Assembly (NCBI GenBank): GCA_937921035.1
Contig: CALEUL010000034.1
Coordinates: forward strand, 1-36,022
Reading direction: 5' to 3'
DNA length: 36,022 bases
DNA from: an uncultured Porphyromonadaceae bacterium
GTDB lineage: Bacteria; Bacteroidota; Bacteroidia; Bacteroidales; Muribaculaceae
The position numbers were made by a program, and so were the translations under genes. Under the pieces are notes generated by a model. That model searched no databases. It was given only the letters and a program-made list of their open reading frames with translations, and was not told the DNA's origin. This document shows positions 14,137 through 24,007 of this stretch, one piece after another; the first letter of the stretch is position 1; the number at the start of each line of letters is the position of its first letter.

Positions 14137-16911
14137 ATGGAATACAACCACAAAGATATAGAGCCGAAAATCCGGCAATATTGGAAAGACAACGATATCT
14201 ACCGCGTCGACATCGACAAGTCGCGCCCCAAATTCTATGTGCTGGACATGTTCCCCTACCCTTCGGGCGCGGGATTGCATGTGGGACATCCCTTAGGCTA
14301 TATATCAAGCGATATTTTCGCCCGCTACAAGCGTCTGCAGGGCTTCAACGTGCTGCATCCTATGGGATACGACGCCTACGGCCTGCCCGCCGAACAGTAT
14401 GCCATCCAGACGGGTCAGCATCCGGAAATAACCACGCGCATAAACGTTGAGCGCTACGGCAAGCAGCTGGACAACATCGGCCTGAGCTTCGACTGGAACC
14501 GCCAGATTCGTACCTGCGACCCTGAATTCTACAAATGGACGCAGTGGGCGTTCCTGAAGATGTTCGGTTCGTACTACGATACCGCCGCCGACCGCGCCAT
14601 GCCCATCGAGAATCTTGTGGCCCATCTGGAAGCCCACGGCACCGACGGTCTGCATGCCGCCGGCACCAAGGAGCTGCACATCACCGCCGGCGAATGGAAC
14701 GCGATGGACAAGAAGCAGAAAAGCGACGTGCTGATGAACTACCGTCTTGCCTATCTCGGCAACTCTATGGTGAACTGGTGTCCGAAACTCGGCACCGTGC
14801 TCGCCAACGACGAGGTGAGCGAGGGCGTATCTGTCCGCGGCGGCTACCCCGTGGAGCAGAAGCAGATGTGGCAGTGGTTCCTGCGCGTGTCGGCCTATGC
14901 CGAACGCCTCCTGCGCGGTCTGGAGAAAATCGACTGGTCGGATTCCATCAAGGAGACGCAGACAAACTGGATTGGCCGCAGCGAGGGAGCGGAGATGCAC
15001 TTCGGCATCGACGGACGCGACGATATAGACCTTGAAATCTTCACCACACGCGCCGATACTGTTTTCGGCGTAACGTTCATGGTTCTCGCCCCCGAAAGCA
15101 AATATGTGCCGCTGCTCACCACCCCGGAACAGAAAGCCCAGGTGGACGCATACCTCGAAAGCATAAAGAGCCGTACCGAACGCGAGCGCATGATCGACAA
15201 GAAAGTTACGGGCGTTTTCAGCGGTTCCTATGCCATTAACCCGCTCACGGGCAAGAAAGTGCCCGTATGGATAAGCGACTATGTTCTTGCAGGCTACGGC
15301 ACGGGCGCCATCATGGCCGTGCCGGCGCACGACAGCCGCGACTATGCCTTTGCCCGCCATTTCAACCTGCCCATTATTCCGCTTATCGAGGGCGCCGACG
15401 TCAGCGAAAGCTCTTTCGACGCCAAGGAAGGCAAGATGATAAACTCCGAAGGCCCGGCGCTGAACCTGAACGGCCTTGATGTGAAGGACGCCATCGCCGC
15501 CGCAAAAAAATACATAGAAGAAGCCGGTATCGGCCGCGTGAAAGTGAACTACCGCCTGCGCGACGCCATTTTCAGCCGCCAGCGCTACTGGGGCGAACCG
15601 ATTCCCGTATGCTATGTGGACGGTATTCCCGAGGCTTACGACAATCTGCCACTCGAGCTGCCCGAAATCGACAAATATCTGCCTACCGAGACCGGCGAGC
15701 CGCCTCTGGGCCGAGCCAAGAACTGGCAGACACCGGAGGGCTATCCCCTGGAGCTCAACACCATGCCCGGTTTCGCCGGTTCGTCGGCATACTATCTGCG
15801 CTACATGGATCCGCGCAACAGCGAAGCTCTCGTTTCCAAGGAAGCGAACGAATACTGGCGCAGCGTCGACCTCTACGTTGGCGGCAGCGAACACGCCACC
15901 GGCCACCTCATCTACAGCCGCTTCTGGAACAAGTTCCTGTTCGACTACGGCTATATCGTTGACGACGAGCCTTTCCGCAAGCTCATCAACCAGGGTATGA
16001 TTCAGGGCCGCACGAGCTTCGTTTACCGCATAAAGGACACAAATACTTTCGTATCTTTCGGCAAGAAAGACCAGTACGACACCACGCCCATCCGCGTTGA
16101 CATCAACATTGTACACGACGATGTGCTGGACACAGAGGCGTTCCGCAACTGGCGTCCCGAATTCAATACCGCCGAGTTCATCACCGAGGACGACGGCCGC
16201 TACCTGTGCGGCAGCGCCGTGGAAAAAATGTCCAAATCCATGTTCAACGTCGTGAACCCCGACGATATCGTAGAGCGCTACGGTGCCGACACCCTGCGCC
16301 TGTACGAGATGTTCCTCGGCCCCATCGAGCAGAGCAAGCCCTGGGACACACACGGCATCGACGGCGTTTACCGCTTCCTCAAGAAATTCTGGAGCCTGTT
16401 CTACAAGGGCGACACCCTGCTGGTGGACGACAGCGAGCCTACGGCGGAAAACCTCAAGACACTCCACAAACTCATCAAGAAAGTAACGTCCGACATCGAG
16501 GCATTCTCGTTCAACACCTCTGTGGCTGCTTTCATGATTTGCATTAACGAGCTCGCGCAGCAGAAATGCCATTCAAGCGAAATCCTGCGACCGCTTGTCA
16601 TTCTGCTTGCGCCCTTCGCACCCCACATGGCCGAAGAGCTGTGGCACAACGCCCTGGGCGGCGAGGGAACCGTATGCGACGCCCGCTGGCCCGAGCACAA
16701 CGAGGACTACCTCAAGGAATCGTCGGTAACAATGGCTGTGTCGTTCAACGGCAAGGCGCGCTTCAACATCACCGTTGCCGCCGACGCCTCCAAGGACGAT
16801 ATCGAGAAATCCGCCCTCGCCGATCCCGCCGCACAGAAATGGCTCGAAGGCAAAACCATCCGCAAGGTGATTGTCGTGCCCGGTAAAATCATAAACATTG
16901 TAGTGGGCTGA
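14137..16911 (+). CDS. leuS: Leucyl-tRNA synthetase
   Basis: This class I aminoacyl-tRNA synthetase charges tRNA-Leu in the cytoplasm. The 924-aa product has the HIGH-type motif HVGH (48-51, in PSGAGLHVGHPLG), a CP1 editing domain (conserved TRADTVFG, and the GTGAIMAVPAHDSRDY region) and KMSKS at 697-701. A helical anticodon-binding domain and the small C-terminal domain ending IVVG complete it. It is longer than the E. coli enzyme because of an insertion near residues 155-185 and one before KMSKS (about 625-675), both common in Bacteroidota. The start is set by the upstream promoter. rdgB follows after 38 nt. Confidence 0.97.
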   Translation: MEYNHKDIEPKIRQYWKDNDIYRVDIDKSRPKFYVLDMFPYPSGAGLHVGHPLGYISSDIFARYKRLQGFNVLHPMGYDAYGLPAEQYAIQTGQHPEITTRINVERYGKQLDNIGLSFDWNRQIRTCDPEFYKWTQWAFLKMFGSYYDTAADRAMPIENLVAHLEAHGTDGLHAAGTKELHITAGEWNAMDKKQKSDVLMNYRLAYLGNSMVNWCPKLGTVLANDEVSEGVSVRGGYPVEQKQMWQWFLRVSAYAERLLRGLEKIDWSDSIKETQTNWIGRSEGAEMHFGIDGRDDIDLEIFTTRADTVFGVTFMVLAPESKYVPLLTTPEQKAQVDAYLESIKSRTERERMIDKKVTGVFSGSYAINPLTGKKVPVWISDYVLAGYGTGAIMAVPAHDSRDYAFARHFNLPIIPLIEGADVSESSFDAKEGKMINSEGPALNLNGLDVKDAIAAAKKYIEEAGIGRVKVNYRLRDAIFSRQRYWGEPIPVCYVDGIPEAYDNLPLELPEIDKYLPTETGEPPLGRAKNWQTPEGYPLELNTMPGFAGSSAYYLRYMDPRNSEALVSKEANEYWRSVDLYVGGSEHATGHLIYSRFWNKFLFDYGYIVDDEPFRKLINQGMIQGRTSFVYRIKDTNTFVSFGKKDQYDTTPIRVDINIVHDDVLDTEAFRNWRPEFNTAEFITEDDGRYLCGSAVEKMSKSMFNVVNPDDIVERYGADTLRLYEMFLGPIEQSKPWDTHGIDGVYRFLKKFWSLFYKGDTLLVDDSEPTAENLKTLHKLIKKVTSDIEAFSFNTSVAAFMICINELAQQKCHSSEILRPLVILLAPFAPHMAEELWHNALGGEGTVCDARWPEHNEDYLKESSVTMAVSFNGKARFNITVAADASKDDIEKSALADPAAQKWLEGKTIRKVIVVPGKIINIVVG

Positions 16912-16949
16912 TAAACAATAAAGGACGCTGTAGAAACGTTATTTTTCCG

Positions 16950-17546
16950 ATGAAGCAGTTAGTATTCGCCACCGGCAACGCCAACAAACTGCGCGAACTG
17001 CGCCAGATCTTAGGTTCCGAGTACGATGTACGCGGCCTTGCCGACATAGGCTGCCACGACGATATCCCCGAGACGGCAGACACCTTCGAGGGCAACGCCC
17101 TGCAGAAGGCCCGCTGGGTTGCGGACCGCTACGGCATGGACTGCATTGCCGAGGATTCCGGCCTCGAAGTCGATGCCCTCGGCGGAGCACCGGGCGTGTA
17201 CAGCGCCCGCTTTGCAGGCCTCGGCCACGACAGCGCCGCCAACAATGCGCTCCTGCTGGAGAAGATGAAAGGCGTAACGGACCGTTCGGCACGTTTCCGT
17301 ACCGTTCTGGTGCTTCTGCGCGGAGGCGAAGCGCATGTGTTCGAAGGCAAAGTGGAAGGCGACATCCTCACGGCCCCACGCGGCACCGGAGGTTTCGGCT
17401 ACGATCCTCTGTTCGTCCCCAAAGGCTGGACAAAGACCTTCGCCGAGGTCGGCGCCGACGAAAAGAACACCATCAGCCACCGCGGCAGAGCCGTGGCGGC
17501 ATTCCGGAGCTTCATCGATCAAGAAAAAGACAACAAGCCCTCTTAA
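16950..17546 (+). CDS. rdgB: Non-canonical purine NTP pyrophosphatase (dITP/XTP, HAM1 family)
   Basis: This 198-aa enzyme hydrolyses ITP, dITP and XTP to monophosphates and pyrophosphate, keeping deaminated purines out of DNA and RNA. It carries the family signatures FATGNANKLREL at the N-terminus (substrate binding), EDSGLEVDALGGAPGVYSAR in the middle and GFGYDPLFVP plus SHRGRA near the C-terminus. Length and motifs are normal. It sits 38 nt after leuS and 6 nt before the porZ-like gene, so the three are probably co-transcribed. Confidence 0.96.
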   Translation: MKQLVFATGNANKLRELRQILGSEYDVRGLADIGCHDDIPETADTFEGNALQKARWVADRYGMDCIAEDSGLEVDALGGAPGVYSARFAGLGHDSAANNALLLEKMKGVTDRSARFRTVLVLLRGGEAHVFEGKVEGDILTAPRGTGGFGYDPLFVPKGWTKTFAEVGADEKNTISHRGRAVAAFRSFIDQEKDNKPS

Positions 17547-17552
17547 TACCCT

Positions 17553-19976
17553 ATGCTAAAGAAAACGCTACGTATTCTCTTCCTCGCTGTCTGCCTCCTC
17601 GGCGCCGCCGGCGCCAACGCCCAGATGAAAACGGGCAGGTGGACAAGCTATCCCGTCGTCGGCGACATGAACAAGGTCGTGCAGACGCCGGACCGCGCGT
17701 ATTTCCTCCTCGGCCCGTCGCTGTTCTCCCTCGGCGACGACAACGAGGCATACACATACAGCCCGACCAACAAACTGTCCGACACATCGTCGATCACCGG
17801 CATATGGTACAGCGCCGACGGCAAATACCTGATGGTGGCATACGAATCCGGTAACATCGACATTCTACGCGACAACGGCGAAGTGGTGAATATGGCCGAC
17901 ATCAAGGACGCCATACTTTCGAGCGGCCGACGGATCAACGACGTGGCTTTTGCCGACGACAGGATATATGTGGCCACGGATTTCGGACTGGTGGTTTTCG
18001 ACGCCATCAGAAACCAGGTGATTGAATCGGGAATTTACAATCAGGTTGTAGACAAGATTTTCGTTATGGGCGAACGTCTTGTACTCGTGAGCAAGAACGG
18101 CATATACGCCGCTCCGCTGGACATACGCCACAACCAGCTCGACAGATTCAGCCACACGGCGAATATCTACTATAAGAATCTTGCCAAGCTCGACGACAAC
18201 AGGCTGGTGTACATCCACACTTCCGAGGCAGCGTACATCGCCAATCTCGATTTCGAGGGCTGCTCCATGAAAATCTCCGCCATCAATACCGGAGGCGAAA
18301 AAGTACGCGACATAGCTGTCTGCACCGACGGCGTTATGCTGGTGCACGGCGACAACATTACCGTTCTGTCGCCCGACGGCACAACGGTGAAAGCCACTCT
18401 GCCCGAAGCATATTCCGGCGGCAAGGTATGCATGGACACCGACCTGTCGTCGGTATGGGTGGGCACCCCCGACGGCGTATCGCGCATGAATCTTACAAAA
18501 GGCACGCCCGAAATTACAATGCAGCCCTATCATCCCCAGGGCATCAGCATGTCCAACCCCGGCTGCATGGTATGGAGCAACGACGGCACACGCCTCTACC
18601 TTACCGACAAAGGCACGTCCTTCTTTGTAAACAGCAGTATTGGCGACGGCTTCAGCACGCCGGCACACATGTGCTACTTCGACGGCGGTGAAATCGTCAA
18701 CGGCATGCCTGCGTCTGTCAAGGTGGACAACTGTCCCGACCTTACCAACGAACAGCAGAGGGCTAATACCGAGGCCCTGATCGGCGGCGCCTCGCGCCCT
18801 GTTGTCGACCCCGACGACAAAAGCATACTGTATCTGCCAATACGTCTGGCAGGCATCTTTGTCATCAAAGACGGCAAGGTGCTGAACGTATTCAACAGCA
18901 CCAACATGCCAAAGGAGAAAAGCACACCCACCAGCGAGAACTTCTTCCTTGCCGGCATCGACCAGGACGGCAACCTGTGGGCTGCATGCGGCTTCGAGAC
19001 CAGTCCGACAATCTACGTTCTCCCGGCAGCAAAGCGCAAGGCCGGGCTGGAAAAGGTGCAGGCATCCGACTGGAAGCAGTTCAAACTTAACGTAGCTTTC
19101 TCGCCCAGCCGCGACTATTTTGTAACCTTCTGCAAACGCTCGCACTACAACATTATTGCCTACGGCGACTGGCAGAAAGGCCTTGTGGTGATGGACAACA
19201 ACGGAACGCCAAGCAACTTCAACGACGACAAGTTTATCCTCCACACAACCTTTACCGACCAGAACAGCAACAATATAACCCCGGACTACATAACGTGCGC
19301 AACAGAGGATGCCGACGGCAAAGTGTGGGTAGGCACGACAATGGGTGTTTTCGTTATCGACAATCCCGCCGACGCCATGAACAACACCATGACAGTGCGC
19401 CGTCCCGTTGTACCACGCAACGACGGCACGCAGCTCGGCGACTATCTGCTCACCACCGAGAAAGTGTACTCCATCACAATAGACCACTCAAACCGTAAGT
19501 GGATAACGACCGAGAGTTCCGGCGCATATCTCGTAAGCGCCGACGGCACTGAAATTATATCGAACTACAATACGTCCAATTCCTCTCTGCCATCCAACTG
19601 CGTGCTTTCCTCTGCCGCCGATCCCTTCAGCAACAAGGTTTACTTCGGCACGACCCTCGGCGCCGTATGCCTCGACAGCGACTCGTCGCCTGCGGCCGAC
19701 GACTATTCCGAAGTGTACGCATATCCCAATCCTGTGCGTCCCGAATATACCGGATGGATCACCGTGGCGGGCCTTATGGACAATTCGCTCGTAAAGATTG
19801 CGGATGCCGCCGGCAATGTATTCTTCCAGGGCCGTTCGGAAGGCGGAATGATAAGTTGGGACGGCTGCGACGCCTCCGGCAACAGGGTACGCACCGGAGT
19901 TTATTACGTGCTGGCCTCGCAGAATGCCACCGGCAGTTCGTCCGGTGCAGTTGCAAAAATTCTTGTAGTAAATTAA
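17553..19976 (+). CDS. porZ: PorZ-like beta-propeller protein of the type IX secretion system
   Basis: This 807-aa exported protein has a signal peptide (about 1-23, ending ANAQ), then WTSYPVVGDMNKVVQTPDRA and many propeller blades of the type seen in PorZ and two-component-regulator propellers (for example VWVGTTMGVFVID, KVYFGTTLGAVCL). The C-terminal 80 residues form a beta-sandwich sorting-like domain (YAYPNPVRPEYTGW..., then DASGNRVRTGVYYVLA). PorZ in Porphyromonas is a surface component of the attachment complex that helps process T9SS cargo. Length and domain order agree. The link to cargo in this window (the 680-aa protein) is inference. A conserved small gene begins 2 nt after the stop. 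Confidence 0.8.
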   Translation: MLKKTLRILFLAVCLLGAAGANAQMKTGRWTSYPVVGDMNKVVQTPDRAYFLLGPSLFSLGDDNEAYTYSPTNKLSDTSSITGIWYSADGKYLMVAYESGNIDILRDNGEVVNMADIKDAILSSGRRINDVAFADDRIYVATDFGLVVFDAIRNQVIESGIYNQVVDKIFVMGERLVLVSKNGIYAAPLDIRHNQLDRFSHTANIYYKNLAKLDDNRLVYIHTSEAAYIANLDFEGCSMKISAINTGGEKVRDIAVCTDGVMLVHGDNITVLSPDGTTVKATLPEAYSGGKVCMDTDLSSVWVGTPDGVSRMNLTKGTPEITMQPYHPQGISMSNPGCMVWSNDGTRLYLTDKGTSFFVNSSIGDGFSTPAHMCYFDGGEIVNGMPASVKVDNCPDLTNEQQRANTEALIGGASRPVVDPDDKSILYLPIRLAGIFVIKDGKVLNVFNSTNMPKEKSTPTSENFFLAGIDQDGNLWAACGFETSPTIYVLPAAKRKAGLEKVQASDWKQFKLNVAFSPSRDYFVTFCKRSHYNIIAYGDWQKGLVVMDNNGTPSNFNDDKFILHTTFTDQNSNNITPDYITCATEDADGKVWVGTTMGVFVIDNPADAMNNTMTVRRPVVPRNDGTQLGDYLLTTEKVYSITIDHSNRKWITTESSGAYLVSADGTEIISNYNTSNSSLPSNCVLSSAADPFSNKVYFGTTLGAVCLDSDSSPAADDYSEVYAYPNPVRPEYTGWITVAGLMDNSLVKIADAAGNVFFQGRSEGGMISWDGCDASGNRVRTGVYYVLASQNATGSSSGAVAKILVVN

Positions 19977-19978
19977 AA

Positions 19979-20512
19979 ATGGAAAATCATAATAAACTGG
20001 CCTATGCCGACGAAAAAGACAAAACATACGGCATCACTGGCATGGCTATCACTCTTGTGGCTCTCGACGGCGAAGAATATTTAGCCGCCATCGATCTGGA
20101 TGCCGAAGCAGGCGAGCATCTTCGCATGACACACGATTTCGGCTTTAAAGGAAACCCGCGCATGTCGGCAAAGATTGTGTGGGAACAGACTCTCCGCGAC
20201 CTGCGGCTTACCACATCTATGGCGATAGGCAACGTTGCCTGCCGCCGCTACGTTATGGCACACCGCGGCATATCTTCTGCCGACACCAACGAACTGCGCA
20301 ACGCCATGCGCCAGGACGCTACCGACCACTGCGGGCTCGACGCCGACGAGGCCGACCGCCTGTTCGAATCGTGCATGAGCTACGTGGACCGCATTTTCCG
20401 CCATGCCGGAATAGCGGGTGTGGCCGACGGCTTTGCCGAACGGCTGTCGCGCCAGCGCGCACTCAGCGGCTCCGAGGCCATCGAGATACTGGCGTCGCTG
20501 GGGCTGCGTTAG
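19979..20512 (+). CDS. Conserved hypothetical protein, 177 aa
   Basis: This is a soluble alpha/beta protein starting MENHNKLAYADEKDK and ending IEILASLGLR. No domain is named with confidence. Features are an N-terminal beta part (GITGMAITLVALDGEEYLA), a central FKGNPRMSAKIVWEQTLRDL helix and a C-terminal helical segment with Asp/Glu patches (DADEADRLF). The ATG at 19979 is only 2 nt after the porZ stop, so it is translated with it. It may be a conserved Bacteroidales partner of the locus. It ends 46 nt before the hairpin shared with mutS. Confidence 0.7.
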   Translation: MENHNKLAYADEKDKTYGITGMAITLVALDGEEYLAAIDLDAEAGEHLRMTHDFGFKGNPRMSAKIVWEQTLRDLRLTTSMAIGNVACRRYVMAHRGISSADTNELRNAMRQDATDHCGLDADEADRLFESCMSYVDRIFRHAGIAGVADGFAERLSRQRALSGSEAIEILASLGLR

Positions 20513-20558
20513 CCGGCACCATATACAACGGTTATACCAATCCCTACAGAATACGTTT

Positions 20559-20593
20559 GAGGGTGTTGCGCAATCGAGTTTCGCAACACCCTC
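20559..20593. terminator. Bidirectional hairpin between convergent genes
   Basis: A perfect 12-bp stem (GAGGGTGTTGCG at 20559-20570, complement at 20582-20593) with an 11-nt loop lies between the stop of the 177-aa gene and the stop of mutS. T-tracts are weak on both sides (ATTTCTGT on plus, none on minus), so it works for convergent transcripts only by inference. Confidence 0.7.
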
Positions 20594-20614
20594 ATTTCTG
20601 TACTGTTGTCGATG

Positions 20615-23302
20615 CTATTCCTTGCCTGTAAGGATCTTGCGGATATTGTGTAGCTTGGTGAGGGCTTCCAGTGGCGTCATGTTGTTGATGTCGGCGCCGA
20701 TAATCTCGTCGCGCACTTCCTTGAGCACGGGATCGTCGAGCTGGAAGAACGACAGCTGCATACCTGCAAGAGTCTCGCGGCCCGGCGTCTTGATACGCGA
20801 ACGCTTGCGCGATTTTGCCGGTGCGGGAGTGTCGGCCTCTGGCTGCGGAGTTGCGGCGGGTTCCTGCTGCGGTGTCTCGGAGACAGCGTCGGCAGATTCA
20901 AGTTGCTCCAACACCTGGCTTGCGCGGCGCACTATGTTGTCGGGCATGCCCGCGAGCTTGGCCACATGGATGCCGAAGCTGTGTTCACTGCCTCCCGGCG
21001 CAAGTTTGCGCAGGAACACCACCTTGCCGTCGATTTCCTTGACCGACACGTTGTAGTTGGCGATGCGCTTGTAGAACTGCTCCATGTCGTTCAGTTCGTG
21101 GTAATGGGTGGCGAAGAGTGTTTTCGGGTGCATGCCGCCGTACTCGTGAATGTGCTCCACAATGGCCCATGCGATGGAGATGCCGTCGTAGGTGGATGTG
21201 CCGCGGCCAAGCTCGTCGAAAAGTATCAGCGACCGCTGGCTCATGTTGTTGAGGATGGATGCAGCCTCGTTCATCTCCACCATGAAGGTGGATTCGCCCA
21301 GCGATATGTTGTCGCTGGCGCCCACTCTGGTAAAAATCTTGTCTACAACGCCTATGTGCGCGCTCTCCGCAGCAACGAAGCAGCCTATCTGAGCCAGAAT
21401 TACATTGAGCGCCGTCTGGCGCAGGAGCGCCGACTTACCTGACATGTTAGGGCCGGTGATCATCATAATCTGTGTACCCTCGTTGCTAAGCTCTACGGTG
21501 TTGGCTATATACGGTTCGCCCGGAGGCAACTGTCGCTCTATCACAGGATGACGTGCGTTTTCGAGCCTGAGCTCCAGACTATCGTCCACCACAGGGCGGT
21601 TGTATTTATTCTCTAACGACACCCGTGTGAAGGCGTTGAGCACGTCTAATTTTGCAAGCAGACTGGCATCGAGCTGCAAGGCCGGAATGAATTCAGCCAC
21701 GGCGGCTATAAGCTCGGCATACAGCTTGTCCTGGATAACCTGTATCTTTTCCTGCGCGCCGAGTATCTGCTCCTCGTACTCCTTCAGCTCAGGGGTGATG
21801 TAGCGTTCGGCATTTACAAGCGTCTGCTTGCGTATCCACCCGGCAGGTACCTTGGCCTTGTGTGTGTTGGTAACTTCGATATAGTAACCGAACACGTTGT
21901 TGTAGCCTACCTTCAGCGAGGTTATCCCAGTGGCCTCAACCTCGCGCTGCTGCAGTTTGGCCAGAAAATCCTTGCCCTGGTATGCGATGGCGCGCAAACG
22001 GTCGAGTTCGGCGTCGACACCGTCGTTGATAACGTCGCCGTGCGATGCCGGTCCGCCTACGTCCTCGCGTACGTCGCGGGTTATGCGCTCGCGCACCGAA
22101 TCGCAGGGATTCAGCTGTTCGGCAAGAGCCATAAGGCGCGGCTGCCGCGATTTGTGGCACAGTTCCTTTATCGGCACTATTGCGGCGAGAGCATTGCGTA
22201 TCTGCAGCATCTCGCGGGGTGTGATGCGCTCGCACGACACCTTGCTGACAAGGCGTTCGAGGTCGCCGACAGCCTTGAGCCGGTCGCATACTTCCTCGCG
22301 TATTTCGGGCGTGCGGAAGAAATGCTCTACTATATCGAGGCGCTCGTTTATGGCTTTGGGGTCTTTGAGCGGCATCTGGAGCCAACGGCGCAGCAGGCGT
22401 GCGCCCATAGGCGTTACTGTGCGGTCGATAACGCCGAGCAGGCTCTTTCCCTCGGGGTCGAGCGGTTCAAAAAGTTCGAGATTGCGTATTGTAAAGCGGT
22501 CGAGACGCACATATTTTCCGGCCTCGATGCGCGATATAGAGCGTATATGCTGCGTGCGGGTATGCTGGGTAAGGTCGAGGTAATGCAGGATTGCGCCGGC
22601 GGATATAATTGCCGAGGTCATGCGCTCTATGCCGAAGCCTTTCAGCGATGCTGTGCCGAACTGCTTCTTGAGGCGTTCATCGGCCGCGGATTGCGTGAAA
22701 AGCCAGTCTTCCAGCTCGAAAACCACATACTGCTGAGAGAATTCCTCGGCGGCGCGGGCCTTGAGGCCTCGCTGGACCAGCAGCTCCTTTGGCGCCATGC
22801 TCGCGAGCGTCTTGTCAATATAGTCAATAGTACCCTCGGTAGCAAGGAACTCGCCTGTGCTGATATCCAGCAGGGCCAGACCCGTAAAAGCCTTGCCGAA
22901 GTGCACGGCTGCCAAAAAATTGTTCTCGCGGCGCGACAGCACATTGTCGTTCATGGCCACGCCAGGGGTAACAAGTTCCGTTATACCGCGCTTAACCAGT
23001 TTTTTTGTAAGTTTCGGGTCCTCAAGCTGCTCGCATATAGCAACACGCTTGCCGGCACGCACCAGTTTGGGCAGATAGGTGTCCAGCGCATGGTGCGGGA
23101 AACCGGCAAGCTCCACATACTGTGCCGCGCCGTTTGCACGCCGTGTAAGGGTAATGCCAAGAATGTCGGAAGCGACGATAGCGTCGTCGGAGAAAGTCTC
23201 ATAGAAGTCGCCCACGCGGAAAAGCAGGATGGCATCCGGATGCTTGGCCTTCATCTGGGTGTACTGCTTCATCAGCGGCGTTTCCACAATCTTGACGGCC
23301 AC
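20615..23302 (-). CDS. mutS: DNA mismatch repair protein MutS
   Basis: This 895-aa protein recognises base mismatches and small loops and starts repair with MutL. The mismatch-reading F33-x-E35 (GDFYETF) sits in domain I. The ATPase has Walker A GPNMSGKS (617-624), the conserved SLGESTFMVEM region and the LFDELGRGTSTYDG Walker B and dimer segment. A Gly/Pro/Glu/Ala-rich linker (about 800-850) precedes the C-terminal tetramer-type tail. The start could also be Met11 (MKQYTQMK), but 23302 keeps the gene 3 nt from the previous stop and is chosen. It is last in a minus-strand operon with the septum gene. Confidence 0.97.
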   Translation of the reverse strand: MAVKIVETPLMKQYTQMKAKHPDAILLFRVGDFYETFSDDAIVASDILGITLTRRANGAAQYVELAGFPHHALDTYLPKLVRAGKRVAICEQLEDPKLTKKLVKRGITELVTPGVAMNDNVLSRRENNFLAAVHFGKAFTGLALLDISTGEFLATEGTIDYIDKTLASMAPKELLVQRGLKARAAEEFSQQYVVFELEDWLFTQSAADERLKKQFGTASLKGFGIERMTSAIISAGAILHYLDLTQHTRTQHIRSISRIEAGKYVRLDRFTIRNLELFEPLDPEGKSLLGVIDRTVTPMGARLLRRWLQMPLKDPKAINERLDIVEHFFRTPEIREEVCDRLKAVGDLERLVSKVSCERITPREMLQIRNALAAIVPIKELCHKSRQPRLMALAEQLNPCDSVRERITRDVREDVGGPASHGDVINDGVDAELDRLRAIAYQGKDFLAKLQQREVEATGITSLKVGYNNVFGYYIEVTNTHKAKVPAGWIRKQTLVNAERYITPELKEYEEQILGAQEKIQVIQDKLYAELIAAVAEFIPALQLDASLLAKLDVLNAFTRVSLENKYNRPVVDDSLELRLENARHPVIERQLPPGEPYIANTVELSNEGTQIMMITGPNMSGKSALLRQTALNVILAQIGCFVAAESAHIGVVDKIFTRVGASDNISLGESTFMVEMNEAASILNNMSQRSLILFDELGRGTSTYDGISIAWAIVEHIHEYGGMHPKTLFATHYHELNDMEQFYKRIANYNVSVKEIDGKVVFLRKLAPGGSEHSFGIHVAKLAGMPDNIVRRASQVLEQLESADAVSETPQQEPAATPQPEADTPAPAKSRKRSRIKTPGRETLAGMQLSFFQLDDPVLKEVRDEIIGADINNMTPLEALTKLHNIRKILTGKE

Positions 23303-23305
23303 GGC

Positions 23306-23692
23306 TTACTCTCCTTTCCTGATTTTGGCCTCGCGTGCCGGTATTGCGAGAGAAGTGTACACCTGAAGCGCCGCACCGGCAAGCGTAAAGGCCAGCCAGT
23401 CGCGCAGCATAGCCCCCGGCACGAAGAGGAAGGCGGCAGCCACACAGAAAATTATACCTATCCACACCTCCAGACGGCGCAGGCTGCGCAGCTTGTGGTC
23501 GTCGGCCTTAGGAGTGAATATTCGTGATGCAAGCACAATAAGGGCACCCGCGGAATAAAGATACGGATAGGCGGCCTGCGCCCATGCAGTGTCCATAAGG
23601 AAGAAAGGCACAAGCGTGGCGGCAAGCACCATAAGCAAGCCTATAGGTGCCAGCACACTCTGTGCCAGCCATGTTTTCTTAGAGTTGTTCAT
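23306..23692 (-). CDS. Small four-helix membrane protein
   Basis: This 128-aa inner-membrane protein has four predicted hydrophobic helices (about 14-32, 42-57, 74-93, 98-115) and a charged end (REAKIRKGE). A loop with PKADDHKLRSLRRLE separates helices 2 and 3. No family name is certain. It overlaps the upstream DivIC/FtsB-like gene by 4 nt (ATGA) and is followed after 3 nt by mutS, so it is translationally coupled and may have a cell-envelope role. Confidence 0.75.
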   Translation of the reverse strand: MNNSKKTWLAQSVLAPIGLLMVLAATLVPFFLMDTAWAQAAYPYLYSAGALIVLASRIFTPKADDHKLRSLRRLEVWIGIIFCVAAAFLFVPGAMLRDWLAFTLAGAALQVYTSLAIPAREAKIRKGE

Positions 23693-24003
23693 TTATGGGG
23701 TGATTGAAAGATAAATACATCCTCGCAGGCCCGTTTCATGCCGTACTGCTCGCGCACCACGCGCTCCATCAGTTCAGGGTCGGTAGACAGGCGGCTGTTC
23801 AGGTCGCGGTAGTAGAGCATCGTGTCGGTCTGCGCCGTCAGTTCGGCGCGGAGGCTGTCGATCTGGCGGTCATAGTCGATGGTAGTGAATACCGTGCTGT
23901 CGCCCGAAAAAATGATATATCCCAGCAGCAACAGACACACGAGCGTAGGAACCGACATATATCGTTTGAGCCACGCCCACGACGAGGAAAGTTTTTCATT
24001 CAT
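23689..24003 (-). CDS. Septum formation initiator, FtsB/DivIC family
   Basis: This 104-aa protein has a short cytoplasmic start, one membrane helix (about 17-33, VPTLVCLLLLGYIIFSG) and a periplasmic coiled coil (YDRQIDSLRAELTAQTDTML). The DivIC-like C-terminal segment is DPELMERVVREQYGMKRACE. FtsB/DivIC forms a complex with FtsL and FtsQ that activates septal wall synthesis. The start at 24003 is only a few bases from the predicted transcription start. Met16 (23958) would be an alternative. It is first in the operon with the membrane protein gene and mutS. Confidence 0.88.
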   Translation of the reverse strand: MNEKLSSSWAWLKRYMSVPTLVCLLLLGYIIFSGDSTVFTTIDYDRQIDSLRAELTAQTDTMLYYRDLNSRLSTDPELMERVVREQYGMKRACEDVFIFQSPHK

Positions 24004-24007
24004 GCCC

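Noticed and set aside
14305..16572. Long minus-strand frame (755 codons) opposite leuS
   Set aside because: It is an antisense shadow of leuS. It has no protein-like domain, and the plus frame has clear tRNA-synthetase motifs.
17865..19487. Long minus-strand frame opposite the porZ-like gene
   Set aside because: Compositional mirror of a G+C-rich coding region. It has no recognisable features and lies against a well-supported gene.
21860..23527. Long plus-strand frame opposite mutS
   Set aside because: Shadow of mutS, with His/Cys/Arg-biased composition and no domain.
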